64,000 nucleotides of DNA from Nesterenkonia halophila (GCF_009467795.1 NZ_WIAX01000006.1:62001-126000), one strand, 5' to 3'. Positions 9,277 to 18,855 are shown, counted from the stretch's first letter. The notes: generated by a model not told the origin, from the letters alone. Numbers and translations: made by a program.

Positions 9277-10707
9277 GTGACTTCTGAGACTCCGAAAAGC
9301 CTTTTCGCCCCTGCACGCGTCGCGATCCTCGGAGGCGGCCCCGGCGGCTACGAGGCCGCGCTGGTCGCCGCCCACGCCGGGGCGGAGGTCACCATCGTGG
9401 AGGAGAAGGGCGTCGGCGGCTCTGCGGTGCTCACCGACGTCGTCCCGTCGAAGACGCTCATCGCCACTGCCGACGCGATGCGCCGGGTCAACGCCTCCAC
9501 GGCGTTCGGCGTCCGCTTCGGCCAGGATGACGACGACTCGCACACCACCGACGCCTGGGCCGACTTCTCGACCGTCAACGAGCGGCTGCTCGAGCTGGCC
9601 CATACGCAGTCGGAGGACATCCGGGAGTCGCTGGAGGCCGCCGGGGTCACCGTCATCGACGGCCGCGGGCGGCTGAAGCCGCCGCACAGCATCGAGGCGA
9701 CCCGCGCCGACGGCTCGGTGGAGCTGATCAAGGCCGACGCGGTCATCGTCGCCACCGGCGCCCACCCGCGCGAGCTGCCCACGGCGGTGCCCGACGGCGA
9801 GCGCATCCTCAACTGGACGCAGGCCTACTCGCTGACCGAGCCTCCCGAGCACATGATCGTCGTCGGCTCGGGCGTCACCGGCGCGGAGTTCGCCTCGGCG
9901 TACTGCCGGCTGGGCACCGAGGTCACCCTGGTCTCCTCGCGCGAGAGGGTGCTGCCCGGCGAGGACCCCGACGCCGCCCGCGTGCTGGAGAACTCCTTCG
10001 CCCGGGTCGGGGTCAACGTCGCCTCGAAGACCCGCGCGGAGAAGGTCGAGCGCACCGCCGACGGCGTCGCCGTCACGCTCTCCGACGGCCGCGTCATCGA
10101 GGGCTCGCACTGCCTGATGGCCGTCGGCGGCGTGCCGAACACCGCGGACGTCGGGCTGGAGGAGTGCGGCGTGCAGACCACCGACTCCGGCCACATCATG
10201 GTCGACACCGTCTCGCGGACCACGGCGACGAACATCTACGCCGCCGGCGACTGCACCGGTCAGATGCCCCTGGCCTCGGTCGCGGCGATGCAGGGCCGCG
10301 TGGCGGTCTCGCACATGCAGGGCGACGCGGTGAAGCCGCTGAAGCTGCACCAGGTCGCCTCGAACGTCTTCACTTCCCCGGAGATCGCCACCGTCGGCGT
10401 CAGCCAGGCGCAGGTGGATTCCGGCGCCTATCAGGCCGACGTGGTCAAGCTGGACCTGTCGACGAACCCGCGGGCGAAGATGACCAACATCCATGACGGC
10501 TTCGTCAAGATCTTCGCCCGCAAAGGCTCGGGGACGACGATCGGCGCGGTCGTCGTCGCCCCGCGCGCCTCCGAGCTGATCTTCCCGCTGGCGCTGGCGG
10601 TGACCCAGAAGATCCACGTCGACGACGTCGCCTCCACCTTCACCGTCTACCCGTCGCTGACCGGCTCGCTCTCCGAGGCCGCCCGCCGACTCCACGTCCA
10701 CCAGTGA
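9277..10707 (+). CDS. lpdA: NAD(P)H-quinone dehydrogenase, LpdA type
   Basis: A 476-residue flavoprotein disulfide reductase-fold enzyme. It has the FAD Rossmann motif GGGPGGYEAA, the NAD(P) motif GSGVTGAEFA and the second FAD motif IYAAGDCTG. At the place where lipoamide dehydrogenases carry the redox CxxxxC pair it reads GVGGSAVLTDVVPSKT, with no cysteines. That is the hallmark of the M. tuberculosis LpdA (Rv3303c) type, which reduces quinones using NAD(P)H and lacks lipoamide activity. The GTG at 9277 is placed by its promoter. The stop overlaps the start of the DUF885 gene by 4 nt, so the two are translationally coupled. It is divergent from punA. Confidence 0.9.
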   Translation: MTSETPKSLFAPARVAILGGGPGGYEAALVAAHAGAEVTIVEEKGVGGSAVLTDVVPSKTLIATADAMRRVNASTAFGVRFGQDDDDSHTTDAWADFSTVNERLLELAHTQSEDIRESLEAAGVTVIDGRGRLKPPHSIEATRADGSVELIKADAVIVATGAHPRELPTAVPDGERILNWTQAYSLTEPPEHMIVVGSGVTGAEFASAYCRLGTEVTLVSSRERVLPGEDPDAARVLENSFARVGVNVASKTRAEKVERTADGVAVTLSDGRVIEGSHCLMAVGGVPNTADVGLEECGVQTTDSGHIMVDTVSRTTATNIYAAGDCTGQMPLASVAAMQGRVAVSHMQGDAVKPLKLHQVASNVFTSPEIATVGVSQAQVDSGAYQADVVKLDLSTNPRAKMTNIHDGFVKIFARKGSGTTIGAVVVAPRASELIFPLALAVTQKIHVDDVASTFTVYPSLTGSLSEAARRLHVHQ

Positions 10708-12452
10708 GCGGCGCGACGCCGCCGCGGCGGCAGGAGCAGGCGCCGGAGGCGTCCGCGGCCTCGGCGCCGGAGCGGACCCCCACCGCCGTCGACGCCTGCG
10801 CCGAGGAACACTTCGAGCGCTGGCTGGCGCTGCATCCCGACGAGGCGACGATCCTCGGCCGCTCCGGCGCCGAGACCGAGTACGCCGACTATTCGCCCGC
10901 CGGCCGGGAGGCCGTCGCGGCGCTGAACCGCGAGACGCTGGCGGCCCTGGAGGAGCTCGAGCCGGCCGACGCCGTCGACGAGGTCACCGTCCATGCGCTG
11001 CGCGAGCGGCTGGGCCTGGAGCTCGAGCTGCACGCGACCGGCCGCACCGAGCTGAACAATCTGGCCTCCGTGCCCCAGGAGGTGCGGATGGTCCCGGAGC
11101 TGATGCCGCAGTCCAGCCCGCAGGACTTCGCGCACCTCGCCGGCCGGCTGCAGAACCTGCCCGCCGCGCTGGAGGGCTGGTGGGAGTCGCTGTGCGCCTC
11201 GCGGGCGGCCGGGCAGGTGCCGGCGGCCCGGCAGATCCGCGCGGTCATCGAGCAGTCGCGCAGCTATGCGGCCGCCGACGGTGCGCTGTCCACCTTCGTC
11301 GACGCCGCCCGACAGGCCGGGATGGACGACGCCGCGGTGACGGCTGTGCGCGCGGGCGCGGCCGCGGCGGCCGCCGGCTATGAGCGGCTCGCCGACCGGC
11401 TGGCCGAGGACCTGCTGCCGACGGCGCCGCAGGCCGACGCCGTCGGCGTCGAGCACTACCGGCTGGCCTCGCGGGTGTTCACCGGCACCGAGCTCGACCT
11501 CGAAGAGACCTACCGATGGGGGCTGGAGGAGCTCGAGTCGATCGTCGCCCGGCAGCGGAAGGTCGCCGAGCGCATCCGCCCCGGCGCCGACGTCGCCGAG
11601 GCCCGGCGGATCCTCGACGTCGACCCGGCGCGCCGGCTGGAGGGCACCGAGGCGCTGCAGGCATGGATGCAGCGGCTCTCCGACGAGGCCGTCGCCGCGC
11701 TGTCCGGCGCCCACTTCGACATCCCCGCCCCGATGGACGTGCTGGAGTGCCGGATCGCCCCGACCCAGGACGGCGGCGTGTACTACACCGGCCCCAGCGA
11801 CGACTTCTCCCGCCCGGGCCGGATGTGGTGGTCGGTGCCGCCGGAGGACACCAGCTTCACCACCTGGGCGGAGACCACCACGGTCTACCACGAGGGCGTG
11901 CCCGGCCATCATCTGCAGATCGGCACCGCCACGCTGGTGAAGGACCGGCTGAACAGCTGGCGGCGGCACGGCTGCCACGTCTCCGGATTCGCCGAGGGCT
12001 GGGCGCTCTATGCCGAGCAGCTCATGGACGAGCTGGGCTTCCTCGCCGACGCCGGCGATGAGCTCGGAATGCTGGACATGCAGCGCATGCGTGCGGCCCG
12101 CGTGGTCTTCGACATCGGCGTCCACTGTGGCTTCGAGGCTCCCGAGGCCCTCGGCGGCGGCGTGTGGACCCCGGAGCAGGGCCGCGAGTTCCTGCGCGAG
12201 CACCTCCCGATCTCCGAGGCCCAGCAGGAGTTCGAGTTCGTCCGCTACCTAGGCTGGCCGGGGCAGGCGCCCTCCTACAAGGTCGGCCAGCGGGTCTTCG
12301 AGCAGCTGCGCGCCGAGCGTCGCGCGGCCGAGGGCGAGGCCTTCGACCTGCGGGCCTTCCACACCGAGCTGCTGCAGCTGGGCATGGTCGGCCTCGACAC
12401 GCTGCGCCTGGCCGTCGGGCCGCGCGACGGAGCATCCCCGGGAGCGCGATGA
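10704..12452 (+). CDS. DUF885 family metallopeptidase-like protein
   Basis: A 582-residue member of DUF885, a gluzincin-like family predicted to be zinc carboxypeptidases. The zinc motif is present as YHEGVPGHHLQ (first His at residue 396), followed by FAEGWALYAEQL, which provides the downstream glutamate. There is no signal peptide, so the protein should be cytoplasmic. The GTG start overlaps the lpdA stop (GTGA) and the stop overlaps the next gene (ATGA), placing lpdA, this gene and the acetyltransferase in one operon. Natural substrates are not known; family membership is clear. Confidence 0.88.
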   Translation: MSGATPPRRQEQAPEASAASAPERTPTAVDACAEEHFERWLALHPDEATILGRSGAETEYADYSPAGREAVAALNRETLAALEELEPADAVDEVTVHALRERLGLELELHATGRTELNNLASVPQEVRMVPELMPQSSPQDFAHLAGRLQNLPAALEGWWESLCASRAAGQVPAARQIRAVIEQSRSYAAADGALSTFVDAARQAGMDDAAVTAVRAGAAAAAAGYERLADRLAEDLLPTAPQADAVGVEHYRLASRVFTGTELDLEETYRWGLEELESIVARQRKVAERIRPGADVAEARRILDVDPARRLEGTEALQAWMQRLSDEAVAALSGAHFDIPAPMDVLECRIAPTQDGGVYYTGPSDDFSRPGRMWWSVPPEDTSFTTWAETTTVYHEGVPGHHLQIGTATLVKDRLNSWRRHGCHVSGFAEGWALYAEQLMDELGFLADAGDELGMLDMQRMRAARVVFDIGVHCGFEAPEALGGGVWTPEQGREFLREHLPISEAQQEFEFVRYLGWPGQAPSYKVGQRVFEQLRAERRAAEGEAFDLRAFHTELLQLGMVGLDTLRLAVGPRDGASPGAR

Positions 12453-13141
12453 GGACGCGGCGTCGGGCGGCCGGCTGGCCGGTGGAGCTCTCCGCGACGG
12501 TCGACGGCGGGCTGCTGAGCCTGCGGCCCTGTGCGCTGCGCGACGAGCACCGCTTCCTGGCGCTGCGGCTGGCCAACGAGGACTGGCTGGCCCCCTGGGA
12601 CGCCACCGTCCCCGAGGCCCCGCGGGCGCGGATGACTCCGACGGCCTTCCGCACCATGGTCCGCGGGCTGACCCGCGAGGCCCGCGCCGGGGCCCAGCTG
12701 CCCTGGTTCCTCTGGTTCGCCGACGCCTCCGGCGCGCCGTCGCTGATCGGGCAGCTGACCGTCGGGCCGATCATCGGCGGCTCGGCGCGCAGTGCCGGGC
12801 TCGGTTACTGGATCGACCGCGACCACGCCGGCCGAGGGCTGATGACCGTCGCCGTCGCCGCCGCCGTCGACCACCTCATCCTCGAGCGGCGGCTGCACCG
12901 GATCGAGATCGCCGTCCGCCCGGAGAACGCGGCCAGCCTGCGCGTGGTGGAGAAGCTGGGGCTGCGCGAGGAGGGGCTGCGCGAACGCTACCTGCACATC
13001 GACGGCGCCTGGGTCGACCACCGCTGCTTCGCGCTCACCGCTGAGGAGCTGGGCCCCGGACTGCTGCCCCGCGTGCCGGGAGCCGGGCCGCTGCGCACCC
13101 GGTATCCGCGTCCGAGCCTGCTCGCCGCGGCCGGAGCGTGA
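12449..13141 (+). CDS. rimJ: RimJ/RimL-type GNAT N-acetyltransferase
   Basis: A 230-residue GNAT enzyme. The order of motifs fits RimJ/RimL: an N-terminal strand LLSLRPCALRDEHRFLALR, the acetyl-CoA loop GYWIDRDHAGRGLMTVAVA, and the late motif IAVRPENAASLRVVEKLG. Family members acetylate N-termini of ribosomal proteins or small molecules. In mycobacteria a RimJ homologue (Rv0995) is followed by a transmembrane protein gene (Rv0996), and the same order is seen here. The ATG overlaps the DUF885 stop. The RimJ label reflects subfamily similarity, not a proven substrate. Confidence 0.85.
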   Translation: MRTRRRAAGWPVELSATVDGGLLSLRPCALRDEHRFLALRLANEDWLAPWDATVPEAPRARMTPTAFRTMVRGLTREARAGAQLPWFLWFADASGAPSLIGQLTVGPIIGGSARSAGLGYWIDRDHAGRGLMTVAVAAAVDHLILERRLHRIEIAVRPENAASLRVVEKLGLREEGLRERYLHIDGAWVDHRCFALTAEELGPGLLPRVPGAGPLRTRYPRPSLLAAAGA

Positions 13142-13278
13142 CACGCCGCACGCCGCACCGTGCGGATCCCCGGGATGCGGGAGGATCGTCGGCTAAGGTG
13201 GGGGACTGAACTTCATGATCAGCGACACCCTCGGCCGCGGCGCCGGGGAGTGTCCGAAGAAGGGCAGGTGGGCGCACG

Positions 13279-14412
13279 GTGACGCTGGGCCTCGATCGCC
13301 TCGACACGGCGATCATCGACGTGCTCCCCAGCCTGCCCGTCCATTCTTCGGCGCTCTTCGCCGTCGTCGCCGGGCTCTTCCTGGCGGCGCTGATCACGAG
13401 GGCCCAGCGGATGCCGAACCGACCATCCGAGAATCCGACGGCGCGACCGACTGTGCGCCGGACCCGACGCGGGCGCGACGCCGCCGGCGCCGGGCCCGCC
13501 CCGCCGGCCGGTCGTGCGGAGCATGCAGGACGAAGGGCTTCCATGACTGACGCGACACCTCACGGCGACGCCAGCGCCGCAGCCGCCGACTCCGCCGCCC
13601 CGGCCGCCGCGCCGGACAGGACGGACGGGGCGGGCTCCGGCGGCGAGTTCACCGTCCACTGGGGCCGCACCGCCGTCGCGCTGATCGTCGCGCTGGCGCT
13701 GCTGACCACGCTGATCGCCGGTCTGCTGGTGGGCCTCGGCGTCGCGTCGGGACCGGTGCCGCTGCTCTCCGGCGGCGTCGCGCTGCTGGGCGTGGCCACG
13801 CTGCGCACGATGGCGGTGGTCCGCCGGCGTCGGCGGCGGCGCGCCCGGCTGGACGAGGCGCTGCGCGAGGCGATGAACCCCGACGTCGAGGCCTCCGGGC
13901 TGCGCCGGCCGAGCGTGCCGACCACCGATCGGGCGGTCGCCGAGGCCCGCACTCCGCCCTTCGACGCGCTGACCCACGACGCGAGCGGCCGCGGCGGGCC
14001 CGGCTCGCTGCAGGAGCTCGACGCCGACGGCCTGCCGCTGCAGCTGGGCCGGACCTTCGCCGACGCCCCGCACGAGCAGCCGGTGCCGCCGGCGGCGCAT
14101 GCGGCCTCGCCGGCTCGCGCCTGGGAGCCGCGCGAGGTCCCCAAGCCGAAGTACCTGGAGGCGCGCGCCGCCGAGCGTCCGGCGCCGGAGCCGCTGGTCC
14201 CCGAGGAGCCGCGGCCGGAGGGGGAGGTCAAGCTCAAGGACGCCGCCGCGCAGATCCGCGCCGAGCAGCAGGAGGCCGCCGGAGAAGCCCCAGAGGGCGC
14301 CGACGGCGCCGCGGCGGCCGACGAGGTCCGCGAGATGCCGCGGCCGCGCCGGCAGACCGCCGTCCAGGATTCGCTGGACCTGGATGCCGTGCTCAAGCGG
14401 CGGCGGGCCTGA
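13279..14412 (+). CDS. Membrane protein at the GlpR (Rv0996) position
   Basis: A 377-residue protein with no enzyme motif. It has one N-terminal membrane helix at about residues 23-42, an Arg/Pro/Ala-rich linker, two close helices at about 131-172 (ALIVALALLTTLIAGLLVGL and the next), then a long charged, disordered tail ending LDLDAVLKRRRA. This layout, directly downstream of rimJ, matches the membrane protein described in Corynebacterium as GlpR, the receptor for the gephyrin-like Glp (MoeA) cell-division protein. The partner moeA/glp is not next to it here, so the assignment is inference. The GTG at 13279 is a plausible start; an in-frame ATG at about 13543 would give a form lacking the first helix. 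Confidence 0.6.
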   Translation: MTLGLDRLDTAIIDVLPSLPVHSSALFAVVAGLFLAALITRAQRMPNRPSENPTARPTVRRTRRGRDAAGAGPAPPAGRAEHAGRRASMTDATPHGDASAAAADSAAPAAAPDRTDGAGSGGEFTVHWGRTAVALIVALALLTTLIAGLLVGLGVASGPVPLLSGGVALLGVATLRTMAVVRRRRRRRARLDEALREAMNPDVEASGLRRPSVPTTDRAVAEARTPPFDALTHDASGRGGPGSLQELDADGLPLQLGRTFADAPHEQPVPPAAHAASPARAWEPREVPKPKYLEARAAERPAPEPLVPEEPRPEGEVKLKDAAAQIRAEQQEAAGEAPEGADGAAAADEVREMPRPRRQTAVQDSLDLDAVLKRRRA

Positions 14413-14428
14413 GGAGACCGGCGACTCG

Positions 14429-15754
14429 ATGGAGCAGCCCCAGGACGCATCCCGCGCCGCGCCGGAGAGCCGCAGCGCCGAGCAGGAAGCTCGGCAGATC
14501 GCGTTCCTGGAGTCCTACGACGCCCATTCGCCCATCGCGGCGGCGATCCAGCACACCGGCGTCTATGCCACCTCGGTGCATCTGGAATCCATCCAGCACC
14601 GTCCCGGGGCCGGGGTGACCGGCATCTACCGGGTCTCCACGGCCCGGCCGGTGATGGCCCGGTCCTGGCCGGCCGGCTCCTACACCGAGACCTCCGACCA
14701 CGTCGACGACCTCTATGTCGGCATGACCACCGAGGCGGTGCCCGACCACGGGCCGGGAGTGATCTACTCGCACAGTCCCCACGGGCGGCTGGCGATCTGG
14801 CAGCATCCGCTGGACCCGGCGCTGCCCGGCCTGCCGCTGGCCACCGACCCGGCCTCGGTGGCCGAGACCTGGGGGCGCGGCCGCCGGCTGGTGGGGCTGG
14901 AGACGATCAGCTACCGGCCGCTGCGTCGTGCGGTGATCGCCGCGGCCTTCGACGACGGGTCGCGGCTGTATCTGAAGGTGCTGCGCGCCGGCCGCGCCTC
15001 CGATCTGCATGCCCGGCACCGGATGCTGCTCGACGCCGGCATCCCGGCTCCGGTGCCGGTGCGCGAGCCCGTCGACGACGTCGTCGCCCTGGAGGCCGGC
15101 GCCGGCGAGCCGCTGGCCGAGCAGATCCTCGCCGACGGCGGCGGGGCTCTCGACCCCGCCCAGTTCCTCGGACTGCTGGAGGCGATGCCGGCGGAGGTGA
15201 TGACGCTGCCCGCCCGCGACGCCTGGACCGACCGGCTGTCGGCCTACGCCTCGGCGGCGTTCTCCGCGCTGCCGCGGCGCACCGACCGGGTCCGCCGGGT
15301 GGAGCGGACGATCCTCGACGGACTGCCGCACACGGAGCGCGGACCGGTGGTGCCCACCCACGGGGACTTCTACGAGGCCAATGTGCTGATGCGCGGCGAC
15401 GAGGTCTCCTGCCTGCTCGACGTCGACTCCCTGGGGCCCGGCCACCGGGTGGACGATCTGGCCTGCTTCCTCGGGCATGTGGCCGTGCTGCCGGCCGTCG
15501 ATGCCCGCTACGTGCACGCCCCCGCCGCGCTGGCTCGCTTCGCCCGCGCCTTCGCCGCCGTCGTGGACCCGGAGGCGCTGCGGCTGCGCTCGGCCTCGGT
15601 GGCGCTGTCGCTGGTGGCCGGGGCGCGGGACGCCCACCGGGCCGACTGGCAGCACCAGGCCGAGCATCGGCTGGCCTGCGCGGAGGCGCTGCTGGGGTTC
15701 TTCCCCACCGACGACCCGGTGCCGGAGTGGCCGCAGGAGCTGCTGCCGCGGTGA
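14429..15754 (+). CDS. Phosphotransferase with aminoglycoside-kinase fold
   Basis: A 441-residue protein whose C-terminal two-thirds is an APH/choline-kinase-like phosphotransferase. The catalytic loop reads PTHGDFYEANVL and the metal-binding aspartate lies in CLLDVDSLGPG shortly after. The N-terminal third (residues 1-130) has no motif I know. Proteins of this type phosphorylate small hydroxylated compounds such as sugars, amino alcohols or antibiotics; the acceptor is unknown. The ATG follows a GAGGAG site about 12 nt upstream, only 16 nt after the membrane-protein gene. Resistance to an aminoglycoside is possible but not supported. Confidence 0.75.
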   Translation: MEQPQDASRAAPESRSAEQEARQIAFLESYDAHSPIAAAIQHTGVYATSVHLESIQHRPGAGVTGIYRVSTARPVMARSWPAGSYTETSDHVDDLYVGMTTEAVPDHGPGVIYSHSPHGRLAIWQHPLDPALPGLPLATDPASVAETWGRGRRLVGLETISYRPLRRAVIAAAFDDGSRLYLKVLRAGRASDLHARHRMLLDAGIPAPVPVREPVDDVVALEAGAGEPLAEQILADGGGALDPAQFLGLLEAMPAEVMTLPARDAWTDRLSAYASAAFSALPRRTDRVRRVERTILDGLPHTERGPVVPTHGDFYEANVLMRGDEVSCLLDVDSLGPGHRVDDLACFLGHVAVLPAVDARYVHAPAALARFARAFAAVVDPEALRLRSASVALSLVAGARDAHRADWQHQAEHRLACAEALLGFFPTDDPVPEWPQELLPR

Positions 15755-15785
15755 TCGACGGTCGGTGAGCCGGGGCGGGTCGTGG

Positions 15786-17591
15786 TCAGGTTCGGTGGCG
15801 CTTCAGCCGCGTGAGCTCGCGGCGCAGCTCGGCGGCCTCGTCGGCCTTGTCCTGGTGCATCAGCGCCTCGATGCGGGCCTCCAGCGCCTCGAGGAGCAGG
15901 TCCTGCTCCGGCTCACGCTCGCCGACGGCCATGCGCAGGATGGCCTCGGCTTCGTCGGGGCGTCCCATCTCCAGCAGCACTTTGCCCGCGAAGACCTCGG
16001 CGCCGCCGGCGGCCCGCTCGTCCCCGGCCGCCCCGAAGAGGTCGGCGGCGTCGAGCGCCTTGGCCACCGCCTGGGTGCCCTCGCCCAGCGCGACGTAGCC
16101 GCGGGCCAGCGAATCGGTGATGTCGGCGACCTGCCACTCGGTGCCGTGCTCCTGGGCGACGTCGAGGGCGCGCTGCAGGTACCCGACCCCCTCGGAATCC
16201 TCCGTGCGGGTGAGCAGGTGGCCCAGCGCATGCAGCGCCTGCACCAGCGTCAGCGGGTCCTCGTCCTCCTCGCGCCGGGCCAGCTCGAGCCCCTGCTCGT
16301 AGTGCCGCCGCGCATCGTCGAGACGCTCCAGCGAGGCGGCCAGCGCCCCGGCGGCCAGATGCGCGCGAGCGGCCTCCTCCGGCTCGTCGGAGCGGGCGAA
16401 GAGCCGGGCGGCCTCCTCCCAGTGAGCCAGCGCCTCCAGCGGGCGCTGCTGCTGCGTGACGGCGTGGCCGAGCCCCATCAGCGCCCGCGCCCGGGTGGAG
16501 AGATCCTCCTCGGAGCTGCCCAGCCGCAGCGAGAGCGCGTCCAGGACGCTCTCCGCCTCGGCATGGTCCTCGAGCTCGAGCAGCTGCTGGCCCAGCGCCA
16601 GCGAGAGCATCCGCGCCTCGGGGAACTCTCCGAGCTCGGCCTGCTGGACGGCGATCCGCCAGGCGAGCACCGCGGCCTCGCCCTGGTCCAGGGCCGAGAC
16701 CATGCCGGCCAGCAGCGCCGCGGCCGAGGCCGCGCCCTTGCGCACGCCGCAGGCCGAGTAGAGCTCGGCGGAGGTGACCGCGCTCTCCACCGCCTCGTCG
16801 TGCCGGTCGTCGTGATGGTGGATGGTGGCCTTCAGCATGGCCATCGCCCCGCGCACGGCGCGGTTGGCCGGTCCGTGGAGCACGCCGTCGGCGATCTGCA
16901 GGGCCGCCGCGGACTCTCCGGTGAGCAGCAGCGTGTGGGCGAGGAACATCCGTGCCCCGGCCAGCGCCTCCTGACGGTCGTGCCGCTCGAGGATCCCCAC
17001 CGCCTCGCGCACCAGCTCCAGCGCGGGCTCGGGGCCCTCGTCGTGCAGCACCCGCACCGCCAGCGAGGAGAGCACGTCGGCCAGCTCCAGGCTGCCGTCC
17101 GTGCCGCCTGTCTCGTCCGTGCCGCCCGTGCCGGCGGCGCGGTCCTCGTCGCGCAGCTCCTCGGCGACCCGGGCGAGGATGTCGCCTTCGACGGTGTCCG
17201 GCTCGCGCAGCAGCATGCCGCCGAGCTCCTCCTCGATGCGGGCCTGGCGGCTCCGGCCGAGGTCGCGCAGCAGCGCGACCCGCGCGGCGAGGTGCGGGGC
17301 GGCGGCGGCCGAGTCGCCGCGCATCTCGTGGACGCCGGAGAGGATGCGCAGCAGCATCAGCCGGTTCTCCGGCTCCTGGCCGCCGCGGGACTGGAGGCCG
17401 CGGGAGGCGGCGTCGGCGGCGGCGTGGTAGCGCTCGCCGTAGGCGGCCTCATAGGCGAGGTCGAGCCAGCCGCGGGCGGTCCGAGCCTCGGGCTCGCTCG
17501 GCTGCGGACCGTGCAGCAGCGCCTGCAGACGCGTGACGAGCCGCGCCGCGCCGGGGAGCTGGACCTGGTCATCAGCCGCATCGGAGGTCAT
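15786..17591 (-). CDS. Tetratricopeptide-repeat protein
   Basis: A 601-residue, Ala-, Glu- and Leu-rich all-helical protein with at least ten degenerate TPR units, for example ARARALMGLGHAVTQQQRPL and the next repeat near residues 370-420. There is no signal peptide or catalytic motif, so it is probably a cytoplasmic scaffold. It converges on the phosphotransferase gene and is divergent from a lipoprotein gene. A TAGGCT box lies 6 nt before the ATG, so the mRNA is probably leaderless. No partner can be named. Confidence 0.75.
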   Translation of the reverse strand: MTSDAADDQVQLPGAARLVTRLQALLHGPQPSEPEARTARGWLDLAYEAAYGERYHAAADAASRGLQSRGGQEPENRLMLLRILSGVHEMRGDSAAAAPHLAARVALLRDLGRSRQARIEEELGGMLLREPDTVEGDILARVAEELRDEDRAAGTGGTDETGGTDGSLELADVLSSLAVRVLHDEGPEPALELVREAVGILERHDRQEALAGARMFLAHTLLLTGESAAALQIADGVLHGPANRAVRGAMAMLKATIHHHDDRHDEAVESAVTSAELYSACGVRKGAASAAALLAGMVSALDQGEAAVLAWRIAVQQAELGEFPEARMLSLALGQQLLELEDHAEAESVLDALSLRLGSSEEDLSTRARALMGLGHAVTQQQRPLEALAHWEEAARLFARSDEPEEAARAHLAAGALAASLERLDDARRHYEQGLELARREEDEDPLTLVQALHALGHLLTRTEDSEGVGYLQRALDVAQEHGTEWQVADITDSLARGYVALGEGTQAVAKALDAADLFGAAGDERAAGGAEVFAGKVLLEMGRPDEAEAILRMAVGEREPEQDLLLEALEARIEALMHQDKADEAAELRRELTRLKRHRT

Positions 17592-17597
17592 CTGTCC

Positions 17598-17644
17598 AGC
17601 CTAAGACGTCCGCGTGGGAAGCGGAGAACCTTCGTCCGTAGAAT
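17598..17644. promoter_or_regulatory. Back-to-back leaderless promoters (TPR gene and lipoprotein gene)
   Basis: On the minus strand TAGGCT (17603-17598) lies 6 nt before the ATG at 17591. On the plus strand TAGAAT (17639-17644) lies 7 nt before the ATG at 17652. Neither gene has a clear ribosome-binding site, which fits two leaderless transcripts from a 60-nt divergent region. No strong -35 box is visible. Confidence 0.5.
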
Positions 17645-17651
17645 GAAGCTC

Positions 17652-18734
17652 ATGACTGACGACGACCGCCCGCCGCGCCCTGTTCCGGGACCCGGTCGGC
17701 GGGCGGCGGGGCGCAGCGCCGGACGGGCCCCCGGGCGCGTCCTCGGGGCCGGGGGCCTCGCCGCGCTCGCGGCGCTGGTGCCGGGCTGCTCGGGCCCGCC
17801 CCCGGCGGAGGAGCCCACCGGCGAGGAGGCCGAGGAGGCGCTGACGATCGCCGTCGCCGACGATCAGTTGGAGCGCGCCGTGGCCGGCATCTACTCGCTG
17901 GCGATGAACTCCCGGGACGTTCCGGCGGTGGTCGAGGTCCGCGACGCACAGCCCGGCGAGCTGGTCGCCGGCTTCGCCGAGGACGGGGGAGAGGGCGACG
18001 ACGGCGGCTCCGACGACGCGCTGGTCGTCGCCGGCACCCTGGACCTGGCCCGGCAGCTCGACCCCGAGGGCTACCAGGAGCAGGCCGCTCCCTCGCCGGA
18101 GGCGACCGCCGCGGCCGCAGTCCCCACTCCGACGGCCGAGACCGTGCTGGGGCTGGTCGAGGACGCCGTCGACGGAGCCGAGGTCCTGGAGCCCGCCGCC
18201 GCGGTGCTCACCGAGACGCTGGTGGTCACCACGGTCACCGCCGTCGAGCAGGACATCCCCCGCGACTCCTCCGACGCCCGCGACTCCTCCGTCGCCGAGG
18301 CTTGCGACCAGCTCGTGGTGGGGGCGCGCGAGGATCTGCCGACTCCCGAGGACTCGCTGGCCGCGACCTACGACTGCGAGCCGGCCGCGGTGAGCACCGG
18401 CGGCGAGGACGAGCTGGTGCGGCGGCTGATCTCCGCCGAGCTCGACGCGGCGGTGATCAGCTCGACCCATCCGGGCATCGAGCAGCACGCGCTGGTCGCC
18501 CTCGACGATGCCGACCACGCCTTCCCCCGTGAGCAGCTGGTGCCGGTGGTCGACGACGCCGCGGCCGAGGAGATCCCCGACATCGTCGGCCAGGTCTCCT
18601 CACGGCTGGACGCCGAGGCGGTGACCACGCTGCGTCGGCTGCTCTCCGGCGAGCAGGGGCTCGCGCCGCACGAGGCCGCCGAGTACTGGCTGGTCGAGGA
18701 GGATCTCATCGCCGCCCCGGAGGACTGGGGGTAG
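17652..18734 (+). CDS. Secreted lipoprotein, solute-binding-like
   Basis: A 360-residue predicted lipoprotein. A long Arg/Pro-rich N-region (about 30 residues) precedes a hydrophobic stretch ending ALVPGC, a lipobox-like site with Cys46. The mature part starts with a Glu-rich spacer and then LTIAVADDQLERAVAGIYS, which resembles the first strand and helix of OpuAC-type (glycine-betaine/choline) binding proteins. No ABC transporter genes adjoin it, and the similarity is weak. The start at 17652 rather than 17643 is chosen because the TAGAAT -10 box overlaps the earlier ATG. Confidence 0.65.
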   Translation: MTDDDRPPRPVPGPGRRAAGRSAGRAPGRVLGAGGLAALAALVPGCSGPPPAEEPTGEEAEEALTIAVADDQLERAVAGIYSLAMNSRDVPAVVEVRDAQPGELVAGFAEDGGEGDDGGSDDALVVAGTLDLARQLDPEGYQEQAAPSPEATAAAAVPTPTAETVLGLVEDAVDGAEVLEPAAAVLTETLVVTTVTAVEQDIPRDSSDARDSSVAEACDQLVVGAREDLPTPEDSLAATYDCEPAAVSTGGEDELVRRLISAELDAAVISSTHPGIEQHALVALDDADHAFPREQLVPVVDDAAAEEIPDIVGQVSSRLDAEAVTTLRRLLSGEQGLAPHEAAEYWLVEEDLIAAPEDWG

Positions 18735-18855
18735 GGCGGAGCGCGTCCCCGCCACGCCGAGGATCGACGGGGCGGCGGCGCGCCGAGCGGCGTCCGGGGA
18801 GATTCCTCCGCGGCGCCCCCTGTGCGGGAGCTCCCCCATGAGGCAGGATTGCTCT

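Noticed and set aside
17639-17651. ATG at 17643 as start of the lipoprotein
   Set aside because: It lies within the TAGAAT -10 box, and the ATG at 17652 has the right distance for a leaderless mRNA.
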